In this document: in pieces, positions 1 to 6,399 of the stretch
How positions within the stretch are numbered: the first letter of the stretch is position 1
Layout of the letters: the number at the start of each line of letters is the position of its first letter
Assembly (NCBI GenBank): GCA_003537575.1
Contig: DPRS01000006.1
Location: 5,389 to 19,813, forward strand
DNA length: 14,425 bases
Origin: Oxalobacteraceae bacterium
Lineage (GTDB): Bacteria > Pseudomonadota > Gammaproteobacteria > Burkholderiales > Burkholderiaceae_D
Direction of reading: 5' to 3'
Made by a program: the position numbers and the translations under genes
Notes under the pieces: model-generated
The model's database searches: none
The model's input: the letters and a program-made list of their open reading frames with translations, nothing else
What the model was told of the DNA's origin: nothing

Positions 1-61
1 ACTGGATAGATTTGTTAAGCGCAGCGGTACTCTGTCCCCAACTGACCAAGATGAGTCAATA

Positions 62-1006
62 ATGGAATTATTCCGCATCAAAAAAGACATTCCCTTCATG
101 CGCCACGCGTTGATCTTCAACGTGATATCGGCGCTGACCTTTGTCGCCGCAGTATTCTTCCTTTTCCACAAGGGCCTGCACCTGTCGATCGAGTTCACCG
201 GCGGCACCGTGATGGAGATTGCCTATCCCAAGCCGGCCGACCTGGATGCGATCCGCTCCACCGTCAACCAGCAGGGCTACACCGATATCCAGGTGCAGAG
301 CTTCGGCACTGCACAGGATGTGATCGTGCGCCTGCCGGCGCAGAAGGGCGTCAGTTCGGCGCAGGTCAGCGAAAAGGTGATGGCAGGACTGAAGACGCAG
401 GATCCGGCGGTGGAATTGCGCCGCGTCGAATTCGTCGGGCCGCAGGTCGGCGAGGAGCTGGCGCACGACGGCCTGATGGCGCTGGCCATGGTGGTGCTCG
501 GCATCATGATCTACCTGGCGATCCGCTTCGAGTGGAAGTTTGCCGTGGCGGCGATCATCGCCAACCTGCACGACGTGGTCATCATCCTCGGCTTCTTCGC
601 CTTCTTCCAGTGGGAATTCTCGCTGACCGTGCTGGCGGCGGTGCTGGCGGTGCTGGGCTATTCGGTGAACGAATCGGTGGTGGTGTTCGACCGCGTGCGT
701 GAAACCTTCCGCGATCGCCGCTTCGGCAAACTGTCCACGCCGGAAGTGCTGAACCATGCGATCACCAGCACCATCTCGCGCACCATCATCACCCACGGTT
801 CGACCCAGATGATGGTGTTGTCGATGATGCTGTTCGGCGGCCCAAGCATCCATTATTTCGCCGTCGCCCTGACCATCGGCATTTTGTTCGGCATCTATTC
901 TTCAGTGTTCGTCGCCGCCGCCGTTGCGATGTGGCTGGGCGTCAAGCGCGAAGACCTGATCAAGCCGGTCAAGCCGAAGGACGAGACCGATGGCGCGGTA
1001 GTCTGA
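62..1006 (+). CDS. secF: Protein translocase subunit SecF
   Basis: Inner-membrane RND-type subunit that works with SecD to drive the late, proton-motive-force-dependent steps of Sec protein export. The 314-residue product matches the usual SecF length. It shows a first membrane helix at about 16-36, then EFTGGT (44-49), a periplasmic domain to about 120, the RVEFVGPQVG block, and a five-helix C-terminal bundle with GYSVNESVVVFDRVRE (about 199-214), the SecD/SecF signature region. The frame stays open upstream to the window edge, but the start at 62 fits the family N-terminus (MELFRIKKDIPFMRH, recalled from related species). secD would be expected just upstream; the 61 bases before the start do not show a recognisable SecD tail. 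Transcription ends at the palindromic terminator at 1044-1073. Confidence 0.97.
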   Translation: MELFRIKKDIPFMRHALIFNVISALTFVAAVFFLFHKGLHLSIEFTGGTVMEIAYPKPADLDAIRSTVNQQGYTDIQVQSFGTAQDVIVRLPAQKGVSSAQVSEKVMAGLKTQDPAVELRRVEFVGPQVGEELAHDGLMALAMVVLGIMIYLAIRFEWKFAVAAIIANLHDVVIILGFFAFFQWEFSLTVLAAVLAVLGYSVNESVVVFDRVRETFRDRRFGKLSTPEVLNHAITSTISRTIITHGSTQMMVLSMMLFGGPSIHYFAVALTIGILFGIYSSVFVAAAVAMWLGVKREDLIKPVKPKDETDGAVV

Positions 1007-1043
1007 ATCTGAGACCCGGGGCGCATTTCCTGTGCCCGAATGT

Positions 1044-1073
1044 AAAAAAGCCGGCGCATGCGCCGGCTTTTTT
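1044..1073. terminator. Bidirectional intrinsic terminator between secF and marR
   Basis: A perfect 30-base palindrome: six A, an 18-base GC-rich self-complementary core (GCCGGCGCATGCGCCGGC), and six T. It lies between the convergent secF (+) and marR (-) genes and has a T-tract in both directions, so it can end both transcripts. Confidence 0.93.
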
Positions 1074-1105
1074 GCTGCCTGTTGAATTGCCTGTCGATGC
1101 GGGCG

Positions 1106-1552
1106 TCAGTCTTTTCTGCACACCATGGTGGCATCCAGGCTGGCCTTCAGCCTGCCCAGTTCTCGTTCCAGCGCGGCGAAGTCCGCTTCGGTATAGTCAA
1201 GGAACGGTTGCTTGCAATGCATGACATGACGCGGGAAAACCTCTTCAAATTCCCGTTGGCCGGTTTCCGTCAGCTGCACCAGGGTGCAGCGGCGGTCATC
1301 GGTCTGCGCCACGCGCCTGACCAGTCCCTGTTCTTCCAGCCGGTCGATCACCCCGGTCAGCGTGCCCTTGGTGATCAGGGTTTGTTCTCCCAGTTCGCGA
1401 AAGGTCATGCCTTCGGTGTTGCCGAGGGTGGCGATGATGTCGAATTGCGAGGGCGTCAACCCGGTGCGGCGTACGTCGGCGTTCGACAGTTGCTCGAAGG
1501 TCTGGTAGCACTGCGCCAACAGGCGGATGCTGCGGAAAAATCGTTCTGCCAT
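1106..1552 (-). CDS. MarR-family transcriptional regulator
   Basis: A 148-residue winged-helix DNA-binding protein of the MarR family, normally a dimeric repressor released by ligand or oxidant. The helix-turn-helix and wing span about residues 32-100: LTPSQFDIIATL, TFRELGEQTLITKGTLTGVIDRL, then GLVRR and the wing signature TDDRR (84-88) followed by TLVQLTETG. Four cysteines (15, 89, 113, 145) are present; redox sensing is possible but unproven. The start at 1552 is the only ATG giving full family length, although no good Shine-Dalgarno precedes it. The gene is last in a same-strand series with two yceI-like genes and a cytochrome b561 gene, so it may control them; its target cannot be read from the sequence. 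Confidence 0.9.
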   Translation of the reverse strand: MAERFFRSIRLLAQCYQTFEQLSNADVRRTGLTPSQFDIIATLGNTEGMTFRELGEQTLITKGTLTGVIDRLEEQGLVRRVAQTDDRRCTLVQLTETGQREFEEVFPRHVMHCKQPFLDYTEADFAALERELGRLKASLDATMVCRKD

Positions 1553-1560
1553 GAGAATAA

Positions 1561-1585
1561 AGGGCGACCGGATTAGGGACGCCCT
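1561..1585 (-). promoter_or_regulatory. Inverted repeat just upstream of marR (possible operator or attenuator)
   Basis: AGGGCG (1561-1566) and CGCCCT (1580-1585) form 6-base inverted arms around a 13-base centre, 8 bases upstream of the marR start codon. On the minus strand the structure is followed by TTTATT. It could be a MarR autoregulatory operator or a weak hairpin in the leader that hides the ribosome binding site. Function is inferred only from position and symmetry. Confidence 0.35.
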
Positions 1586-1587
1586 GT

Positions 1588-1618
1588 CAAAAGCAAGCCG
1601 GCAGGCGCCGCCGGCTGC
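1588..1618 (-). terminator. Probable weak terminator after the first yceI-like gene
   Basis: AGCCGGC (1596-1602) and GCCGGCT (1610-1616) form a 7-bp GC-rich stem with a 7-base loop. On the minus strand it is followed by a short imperfect T-run (TTGCTTTTG). It begins a few bases after the stop codon at 1623, so it may end or reduce transcription between the yceI-like genes and marR. Confidence 0.55.
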
Positions 1619-1622
1619 GGGA

Positions 1623-2198
1623 TTAGTCGGCCTTCAGGGCTTCGACCTGGATAGCGAGCTTGACTTCCGGCGAGAAGCCCATTGCCACGCCATAGTTCAG
1701 GCCAAAGTCGGCACGGTTGAAGGTTGCGCTGGCGTCAGCGCCGCAGGCTTCGCGCTTGAACATCGGGTGCTGGATGCACTTGAACTTGTTGAGCGTCAGG
1801 GTCACCGGCTTGGTCACGCCCAGGAGGGTCAGTTCGCCTTCCACGGCCACCGGGGTGTCGCCGTTGAACTTGATCGACTTGCTCTTGTAGTTGGCGGTCG
1901 GGAATTTCTCGACGTTGAACATTTCCTTGCTCTTGGCATGCTCGTTCATCTTGGCATGGCCGAAGTCCAGCGAGGCGGCGTCGATGGTGATATCGATGGC
2001 GCCGGTCTTGGCGGCGCGGTCGAGCGTCACGGTGCCGCTGGTCTTGTTGAACTTGCCGCGCCACAGCGAGATGCCCATGTGATCAGCCTCGAAGCTCGGA
2101 TAAGTGTGGTTCGATTCGATGGTGTAAGCGGTCGGAGCGGCGATAGCCGAGACGGAAGCGAATGCCAGGGCTGCTGCGGCGATGTGCTTGAGTTGCAT
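1623..2198 (-). CDS. YceI-family periplasmic protein (polyisoprenoid-binding-like), copy A
   Basis: A 191-residue exported protein of the YceI family, lipocalin-like beta-barrels that in solved members bind polyisoprenoid lipids. The N-terminus is a signal peptide (MQLKHIAAAALAFASVSAIAA, cleavage near residue 20-21). The mature part carries the family features YTIESNHTYPSFEADHMGIS, GTVTLDRAAKTG, ASLDFGHAKMNEHAKSKEMF and NYKSKSIKF, followed by the GELTLLGVTKPVTL strand pair. Two cysteines (KCIQHPMFKREAC) could form a disulfide. A clear Shine-Dalgarno (GAGGA) precedes the ATG. It lies 60 bases downstream of a second, different yceI-like gene, and that one follows a cytochrome b561 gene, the same pairing as E. 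coli yceJ-yceI. Physiological substrate unknown. Confidence 0.93.
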   Translation of the reverse strand: MQLKHIAAAALAFASVSAIAAPTAYTIESNHTYPSFEADHMGISLWRGKFNKTSGTVTLDRAAKTGAIDITIDAASLDFGHAKMNEHAKSKEMFNVEKFPTANYKSKSIKFNGDTPVAVEGELTLLGVTKPVTLTLNKFKCIQHPMFKREACGADASATFNRADFGLNYGVAMGFSPEVKLAIQVEALKAD

Positions 2199-2258
2199 GT
2201 TTTAATCCTCGTGAAGTGGGTTGCTGCGGGTTGATTACAGGTTGGGGTTGGTTTGCTG

Positions 2259-2822
2259 CTATTGCGCCGTTACGACGCGAAACTTGATGACAACTTCATC
2301 GGCGACCATGCTGGTGTCCTTCCATTCGCCTTCGCCGATGTTGTGAGCCAGGCGCTTGATCGGCAGGGTGCCCTCAAATACCTGGGCGGCGCCTTCCTTC
2401 TTGACGGTCAGCGGGAACACCACGTCGGCGGTCTTGCCCTTGACGGTCAGCTTGCCGGCGACGTCGTACTTGCCGCCAGCGGCCGGCTTGATGCCGGTCG
2501 AGACAAAGGTCGCTTTCGGAAACTGGGCAGCGTTGAACCATTCCTTTTTCATGACTTCGCTGTTGAATTCGGCGCTGCCGAGGTCGAAGCTGGCGACGTC
2601 GATATCGACATTGGCTTTCGAGGCTTCCGGCTTGGCGGCGTTGAAGTCGATTTGCGCATTGAATTTCTTGAATTTGCCTTCGACTGGCACGCCCATTTGC
2701 TTGGAAACGGCGGAAACGCTGCTCTTGGCGGTGTCGACCTTCAGCGCTGCGTAAGCCAGGCCGGACAGGGCCAGGCACAGCAGCGCGGTGCCGCCGGTAT
2801 GGATAATCTTGCGTAATGACAT
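2259..2822 (-). CDS. YceI-family periplasmic protein, copy B
   Basis: A 187-residue second YceI-type protein. The frame is open much further upstream, but the start at 2822 is preferred: it gives a proper signal peptide (hydrophobic LLCLALSGLAYA, cleavage near residue 25), is preceded by AAGAAAGG, and avoids overlapping the cytochrome gene. The mature protein (LKVDTAKSSVSAVSKQMG, GKFKKFNAQIDFN, ASFDLGSAEFNSEVMKKEWF, FPKATFVSTGI, GKLTVKGKTADVVFPL) follows the YceI strand order. It differs clearly from copy A, so the pair is an old duplication or two separately acquired paralogues rather than a recent tandem copy. It lies between the cytochrome b561 gene (51-base gap) and copy A. Confidence 0.92.
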   Translation of the reverse strand: MSLRKIIHTGGTALLCLALSGLAYAALKVDTAKSSVSAVSKQMGVPVEGKFKKFNAQIDFNAAKPEASKANVDIDVASFDLGSAEFNSEVMKKEWFNAAQFPKATFVSTGIKPAAGGKYDVAGKLTVKGKTADVVFPLTVKKEGAAQVFEGTLPIKRLAHNIGEGEWKDTSMVADEVVIKFRVVTAQ

Positions 2823-2872
2823 GATGAAAAAACCTTTCTTGAGCGTGGACGAATGAATCGTATTGAGATTGC

Positions 2873-3397
2873 TTACGGCAGCATGCGCTTGAGCACGCCG
2901 TCGCGGTCGACGAACTGGTGCTTCAGGGCGGCTGCCATGTGCAGGAGGACGGCGGCCAGCAAGCCCATGTTCAGCCAGTAATGGACCGCTTTCAGCACCG
3001 GTTTCAGTTCCTGGTTCGGCTCGATCAGCACCGGCAGCGGCAGCACGCCGAGGTAAGTCACCGGCACGCCGGCCGCCAGGCTGTAGAAATAGCCGGACAG
3101 CGGGATGGCAAACATCAGGACGTAGAGCGCGCCGTGCATCAGATCGGATACCTTGACTTGCCAGGCTGGCATACTCGACGGCAGCGCCGGCGCGACATGG
3201 GTGAGGCGCCACAGCAAGCGTGCCGCGACTAGGGCCAGTACGGTTACGCCGAGCCACTTGTGCCAGGAAAAATACTTCAGCTTGGTTGGCGTCAGACCTG
3301 GAATGTCGGTCATGGTCACGCCCAGCGCAAAGGCGGCGATGATCAGCAGGGCGATCAGCCAGTGCAGGGCAATGGCGGTTTTGGTGTATTTTTCCAT
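2873..3397 (-). CDS. Cytochrome b561-family membrane protein (CybB/YceJ-like)
   Basis: A 174-residue, four-helix di-haem b cytochrome of the inner membrane, thought to pass electrons between quinones and a periplasmic partner. Histidines at 12, 46, 139 and 153 sit at positions matching the four haem ligands of E. coli CybB. Context motifs are ALHWLIALLI (helix 1), SWHKWLGV (helix 2), HGALYVLMFAIPLSGY (helix 3) and VHYWLNMGLLAAVLLHMAAALKHQF (helix 4). Length is normal. It is the first gene of the minus-strand series with two yceI-like genes, matching the known yceJ-yceI linkage in enterobacteria, so the YceI proteins may serve the cytochrome's lipid-linked electron chemistry (inference). Upstream lies an AT-rich region with repeats that may bind the MarR protein. 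Confidence 0.93.
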   Translation of the reverse strand: MEKYTKTAIALHWLIALLIIAAFALGVTMTDIPGLTPTKLKYFSWHKWLGVTVLALVAARLLWRLTHVAPALPSSMPAWQVKVSDLMHGALYVLMFAIPLSGYFYSLAAGVPVTYLGVLPLPVLIEPNQELKPVLKAVHYWLNMGLLAAVLLHMAAALKHQFVDRDGVLKRMLP

Positions 3398-3410
3398 GTT
3401 CTTTGGGAAA

Positions 3411-3446
3411 CTAGTTCGGATTAAATTAGTTCGAATTAGGACTAAT
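3411..3446 (-). promoter_or_regulatory. Promoter/operator region of the cytochrome b561-yceI operon with repeated motifs
   Basis: In the 121 bases between the cytochrome gene and purB is an AT-rich block with two near-identical 13-mers in direct orientation, CTAGTTCGGATTA (3411-3423) and TTAGTTCGAATTA (3426-3438), 15 bases apart start to start. It also contains an inverted pair ATTAGT (3425-3430) / ACTAAT (3441-3446). Such symmetry in a promoter suits binding of a dimeric regulator such as the MarR protein encoded at the end of the operon. No convincing -35/-10 pair could be fixed. Confidence 0.5.
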
Positions 3447-3451
3447 ATACC

Positions 3452-3506
3452 AAAAAAAACGCAAGCGTGCTTGCCGCCGAAAAAAATTTACGGCAAGCGG
3501 CTTGCG
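3452..3506 (-). terminator. Intrinsic terminator after purB
   Basis: On the minus strand, CGCAAGC and GCTTGCCG pair with the later CGGCAAGC and GCTTGCG to form a long nested hairpin. A shorter alternative, GCAAGC/GCTTGC, also forms at its base. Both are followed directly by eight T residues (3452-3459). It begins about 12 bases after the purB stop codon. Confidence 0.9.
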
Positions 3507-3518
3507 ATGAACTGGGAG

Positions 3519-4886
3519 TTAGATCTTGCGCGCCAGCTCGGCGGCAATGCCGATGTAATTCGCCGGCGTCATGGCGAGCAAGTGCTCCTTGGCAGCCGGC
3601 GGGATCGCCAGGCCTTCGATGAACTCGCGCAGGGCTTCCCTGGAAATACCCTTGCCGCGGGTGAGTTCCTTCAGCTGCTCGTAGGGATTTTCGATGCCGT
3701 AGCGGCGCATCACAGTCTGCACCGGCTCGGCCAGTACTTCCCAGGTGGCGTCGAGGTCTTCGGCCAGGCGCGCTGGGTTGACTTCCAGCTTGTTCAGGCC
3801 GCGCAGGCAGCTGTCGTAGGCCAGCAGGGTATAGCCGAAGCCGACGCCGATGTTACGCAGCACGGTCGAATCGGTGAGGTCGCGCTGCATGCGCGAGACC
3901 GGCAATTTTTCCGCCAGGTGCTTCAGCACGGCGTTGGCCATGCCGAGGTTGCCCTCGGAGTTTTCAAAGTCGATCGGGTTGACCTTGTGCGGCATGGTGG
4001 AGGAACCGATTTCGCCGGCCTTGGTGCGCTGCTTGAAGTAGCCCAGCGAAATGTAATTCCAGATGTCGCGGTTGAGGTCGAGCAGGATGGTGTTGGCGCG
4101 CGCCACGGCATCGAACAGTTCGGCCATGTAATCGTGCGGTTCGATCTGGATGGTGTAGGGGTTGAAGGTCAGGCCGAGACGCTGCTCGATGACATTTTTC
4201 GAAAATGCCGGCCAGTCGAATTCCGGGTAGGCCGACAGGTGGGCATTGTAGTTGCCGACCGCGCCATTCATCTTGCCGAGGATTTCCACGTTGCCGATGC
4301 GCTGGATCGCCCGCTGCAGGCGGGCCACGACGTTGGCGATTTCCTTGCCGAGCGTGGTCGGACTGGCTGGCTGGCCATGAGTGCGCGAGAGCATCGGCAG
4401 CTCAGCGTTGGTGTGGGCAATCTCGGTCAGTTTGGTAATCAGCGATTGCAGCGCCGGCACCATCACGGTGTCGCGCGCGGCTTTCAGCATCATGCCGTGC
4501 GAGGTATTGTTGATGTCTTCCGAGGTACAGGCAAAGTGGATGAATTCGGACGCCGCGACCAGTTCCGGCACATCCTTGACCTTTTCCTTCAGCCAGTATT
4601 CGACGGCTTTCACGTCATGATTGGTGACCGCTTCGATTTCCTTGATGCGGGCGGCGTCGGCTTCGGTAAATTCGGCGGCCAGTTTGTCGAGCAGCGCATT
4701 GGCGGCGGCTGAAAACGGCTTGATCTCGGTGAAGCCGGCGGCCGACAATGCCTGCAGCCAGGAGATTTCGACTTTCACGCGGTGGTGCATGAAACCGGCC
4801 TCGGACAGGATCGGGCGCAGCTTGTCGGTTTTTGCGGCGTAGCGGCCGTCGAGCGGGGAAAGAGCGGAAAGCGCGGAGAGTGACAT
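3519..4886 (-). CDS. purB: Adenylosuccinate lyase PurB
   Basis: Cytosolic enzyme that releases fumarate twice in purine synthesis: from SAICAR to AICAR, and from adenylosuccinate to AMP. The 455-residue product is collinear with E. coli PurB: LSPLDGRYAAKTDKLRPILSE at the N-terminus, TNHDVKAVEYWLKEKV, FIHFACTSEDINN, LSRTHGQPASPTTLGKE (active-site His region), EILGKMNGAVGNYNAH, and the fumarase/lyase signature GSSTMPHKVNPIDFENSEGN, ending MTPANYIGIAAELARKI. The frame runs 19 codons further upstream, but the start at 4886 (MSLSALSALSPLDGRY) matches the family N-terminus; its Shine-Dalgarno is weak. It is divergent from the GST gene and ends at the terminator at 3452-3506. Sequence intact. Confidence 0.97.
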   Translation of the reverse strand: MSLSALSALSPLDGRYAAKTDKLRPILSEAGFMHHRVKVEISWLQALSAAGFTEIKPFSAAANALLDKLAAEFTEADAARIKEIEAVTNHDVKAVEYWLKEKVKDVPELVAASEFIHFACTSEDINNTSHGMMLKAARDTVMVPALQSLITKLTEIAHTNAELPMLSRTHGQPASPTTLGKEIANVVARLQRAIQRIGNVEILGKMNGAVGNYNAHLSAYPEFDWPAFSKNVIEQRLGLTFNPYTIQIEPHDYMAELFDAVARANTILLDLNRDIWNYISLGYFKQRTKAGEIGSSTMPHKVNPIDFENSEGNLGMANAVLKHLAEKLPVSRMQRDLTDSTVLRNIGVGFGYTLLAYDSCLRGLNKLEVNPARLAEDLDATWEVLAEPVQTVMRRYGIENPYEQLKELTRGKGISREALREFIEGLAIPPAAKEHLLAMTPANYIGIAAELARKI

Positions 4887-4946
4887 GGCAGATTGCAGAG
4901 GAAGATGATGAATCCGCCATTTTACCATCCGCCGGCCGGCCAATCC

Positions 4947-4965
4947 GCGCTGCCGCAGGCAGCGC
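4947..4965. other. GC-rich perfect hairpin in the purB/gst divergent spacer
   Basis: GCGCTGCC, a 3-base loop GCA, then GGCAGCGC: 8-bp perfect inverted arms within the 176-base divergent region. No T-tract follows, so it is not a standard terminator. It could be a regulator site or a small leader structure; function unknown. Confidence 0.4.
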
Positions 4966-5023
4966 CGCTACAACGCAGGCAAGCGGATATGCAGGCGTCG
5001 ATGCCATGGCTGCAAGGCGCCGA

Positions 5024-5032
5024 TGCTATAAT
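5024..5032 (+). promoter_or_regulatory. Extended -10 promoter of the GST gene
   Basis: TGCTATAAT, a consensus -10 hexamer with the extended TGn motif, ends 30 bases before the GST start codon. No good -35 hexamer is visible 16-18 bases upstream, as is usual for extended -10 promoters. The predicted start site near 5039 would give a leader of about 24 bases. Confidence 0.7.
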
Positions 5033-5062
5033 CAGCGCCCGAATTTTACTTCCGCGAATGCC

Positions 5063-5674
5063 ATGAAATTGATCGGTTCCCTCTCCAGTCCCTATGTGCG
5101 CAAAGTGCGCGTGGTCATGGCGGAAAAGAAGCTGGATTACGCGTTTGTACTCGAAAACGTCTGGAGCGCGGATACCGCCATCCAGCAATCCAACCCGCTC
5201 GGCAAAGTGCCCTGCCTGATCATGGAAGACGGCGGCGCCATGTTCGATTCGCGCGTGATCGCCGAATACCTGGATACCATGTCGCCGGTAGGCAAGCTGA
5301 TATCCGGGCAGGGGCGCGAACGCGCCGAAGTGAAGTGCTGGGAAGCACTGGCCGATGGCGTCCTCGATGCCGCCGTGGCGGTGCGGCTGGAACGTACCTG
5401 GCGTCCGGCGGCGCAGCAGAGCGAGGCATGGATCGAGCGGCAATGGGGCAAGGTGACGGCGGGGATGCAAGCAATGTCGGCCGGCCTGGGCGACAAGCCT
5501 TTCTGTGCCGGAAACCAGTATACGCTGGCGGACATCGCCGTCGGCTGCGCGCTCGGCTGGCTTGATTTCCGCTTCCCGGAATTCCAGTGGCGCGGCGATT
5601 ACCCCAATCTGGCCCGGCTTTTCGACAAGCTGTCGGAGCGCCCATCCTTCAAGGATACCGTGCCGCAGGCATGA
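5063..5674 (+). CDS. Glutathione S-transferase family protein (YibF-like)
   Basis: A 203-residue cytosolic GST. The N-terminal thioredoxin fold (1-75) holds SLSSPYVRKVR (Ser8/Ser9 are candidate glutathione-activating residues), the cis-proline motif NPLGKVPCL (44-52) and the glutathione-contact FDSRVIAEYL (61-70). The helical C-terminal domain has EALADGVLDA, RPAAQQSEAW and the N-capping box region YTLADIAVGCALGWLDFRFP. These features resemble E. coli YibF, whose physiological substrate is not settled. The start at 5063 was chosen over a longer open frame because MKLIGS is the canonical GST strand 1 and the start lies just downstream of the promoter at 5024-5032. The adjacent divergent purB is a conserved neighbourhood in betaproteobacteria as I recall it, without implying a shared function. 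Confidence 0.92.
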   Translation: MKLIGSLSSPYVRKVRVVMAEKKLDYAFVLENVWSADTAIQQSNPLGKVPCLIMEDGGAMFDSRVIAEYLDTMSPVGKLISGQGRERAEVKCWEALADGVLDAAVAVRLERTWRPAAQQSEAWIERQWGKVTAGMQAMSAGLGDKPFCAGNQYTLADIAVGCALGWLDFRFPEFQWRGDYPNLARLFDKLSERPSFKDTVPQA

Positions 5675-5696
5675 TGTGAGGCTTGCCTCGGCGGCG

Positions 5697-5725
5697 AAAA
5701 AAACGGGGCATCGCGCCCCGTTTTT
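5697..5725. terminator. Bidirectional terminator between gst and bfr
   Basis: Seven A, the stem ACGGGGC / GCCCCGT with a 5-base loop (ATCGC), then five T. It lies between the convergent GST (+) and bfr (-) stop codons and can work on both strands. Confidence 0.92.
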
Positions 5726-5749
5726 CATTTCATTGCCAACCAAGTTGGT

Positions 5750-6220
5750 TCATTCATCCATTTGCGACTGCAGATAATTCTGCACGCCGATCTTGTTGAT
5801 GAGCTCGAGTTGCGTTTCCAGCCACTCGATATGTTCTTCCGTGTCTTCGAGGATTTCCCGGAAAATTTCGCGCGACACATAGTCGCCGGCAGCTTCGCAA
5901 GCCTTGATGCCATCCTTGACGGTTGCCTGAGCCGCCTGCTCCAGCTTGAGGTCGCAATCGAGCATTTCCGGCGTGGTCTCGCCGATCATCAGCTTGTTCA
6001 GCGCCTGCAGGTTCGGCAAGCCGTCCAGCATGAGGATGCGGTTGATCAGGTTGTCGGCATGCTTCATTTCGCCGATCGACTCGTCGTATTCTTTCTTGCC
6101 GAGCTTTTCCAGGCCCCAGTGCTTGTACATGCGGGCATGCAGGAAGTACTGGTTAATTGCGGTCAATTCATTGGTCAGCTGCGCATTCAGCAGCTTGATG
6201 ATGTTGGCATCGCCTTTCAT
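5750..6220 (-). CDS. bfr: Bacterioferritin
   Basis: Haem-containing 24-mer ferritin that oxidises Fe(II) and stores it as a ferric mineral in the cytosol. The 156-residue product aligns without gaps to E. coli Bfr over residues 1-130: MKGDANII, NELTAINQYFLHARM, EMKHADNLINRIL, LPNLQALNKLMIGE, DYVSREIF, HIEWLETQLELI, QNYLQSQMDE. The haem ligand Met52 and ferroxidase ligands Glu18, Glu51, His54, Glu94 and His130 are present. The position of E. coli Glu127 is Thr here (DTEEH, 126-130), with Glu at 128 and 129. The start at 6220 follows a strong Shine-Dalgarno (GAGGGG) and matches the family; an 18-codon upstream extension is rejected. It lies downstream of the exbD end and near bfd, its release partner. 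Confidence 0.96.
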   Translation of the reverse strand: MKGDANIIKLLNAQLTNELTAINQYFLHARMYKHWGLEKLGKKEYDESIGEMKHADNLINRILMLDGLPNLQALNKLMIGETTPEMLDCDLKLEQAAQATVKDGIKACEAAGDYVSREIFREILEDTEEHIEWLETQLELINKIGVQNYLQSQMDE

Positions 6221-6312
6221 GGTCCCCTCGCATGGTTGGGAAAACGGTTTGCAGATAGCAGGATGATAACGCAAACCGAGGCGGATTGTTGCGGCGTGTC
6301 GAGGAATGATTT

Positions 6313-6356
6313 GCCTGCGTTACGGAGAGGGGGGGGGCGGTCCCCCCACAGCAGGC
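6313..6356 (-). other. Strong hairpin with G9 run between exbD and bfr (possible operon end)
   Basis: GCCTGC (6313-6318) pairs with GCAGGC (6351-6356), and inside it a run of nine G (6329-6337) faces six C (6342-6347). It falls after the exbD stop on the minus strand, so it could end or stabilise the hemP-exbD transcript. No T-tract follows, so the terminator call is uncertain. The G-run is also prone to slippage and sequencing error. Confidence 0.45.
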
Positions 6357-6367
6357 ATGAAGCACGG

Positions 6368-6397
6368 AATGAGGCTGGAAATGAGAATGAGAATGAA
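6368..6397 (-). promoter_or_regulatory. Phased AATGAG hexamer repeats, possible Fur-type site
   Basis: AATGAG occurs at 6368-6373, 6380-6385 and 6386-6391, followed by AATGAA at 6392-6397, all in 6-base register. On the minus strand this reads as overlapping ATTCTCATT units, the half-site of the AATGAGAAT-n-ATTCTCATT type of Fur box. It lies between the exbD stop (6400) and bfr (start 6220), about 150 bases upstream of bfr. No inverted partner is present, so the Fur assignment is weak. Confidence 0.3.
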
Positions 6398-6399
6398 GC

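Noticed and set aside
2..61. Longer N-terminus for secF, frame open to the window edge
   Set aside because: The extra residues are polar and do not match SecF N-termini. The start at 62 gives the expected sequence and length.
3153..4712. 519-codon plus-strand open frame opposite purB
   Set aside because: It lies antisense to purB, which is intact and unmistakable. Its Gln/His/Arg/Val-rich sequence is the usual shadow of a GC-rich gene.
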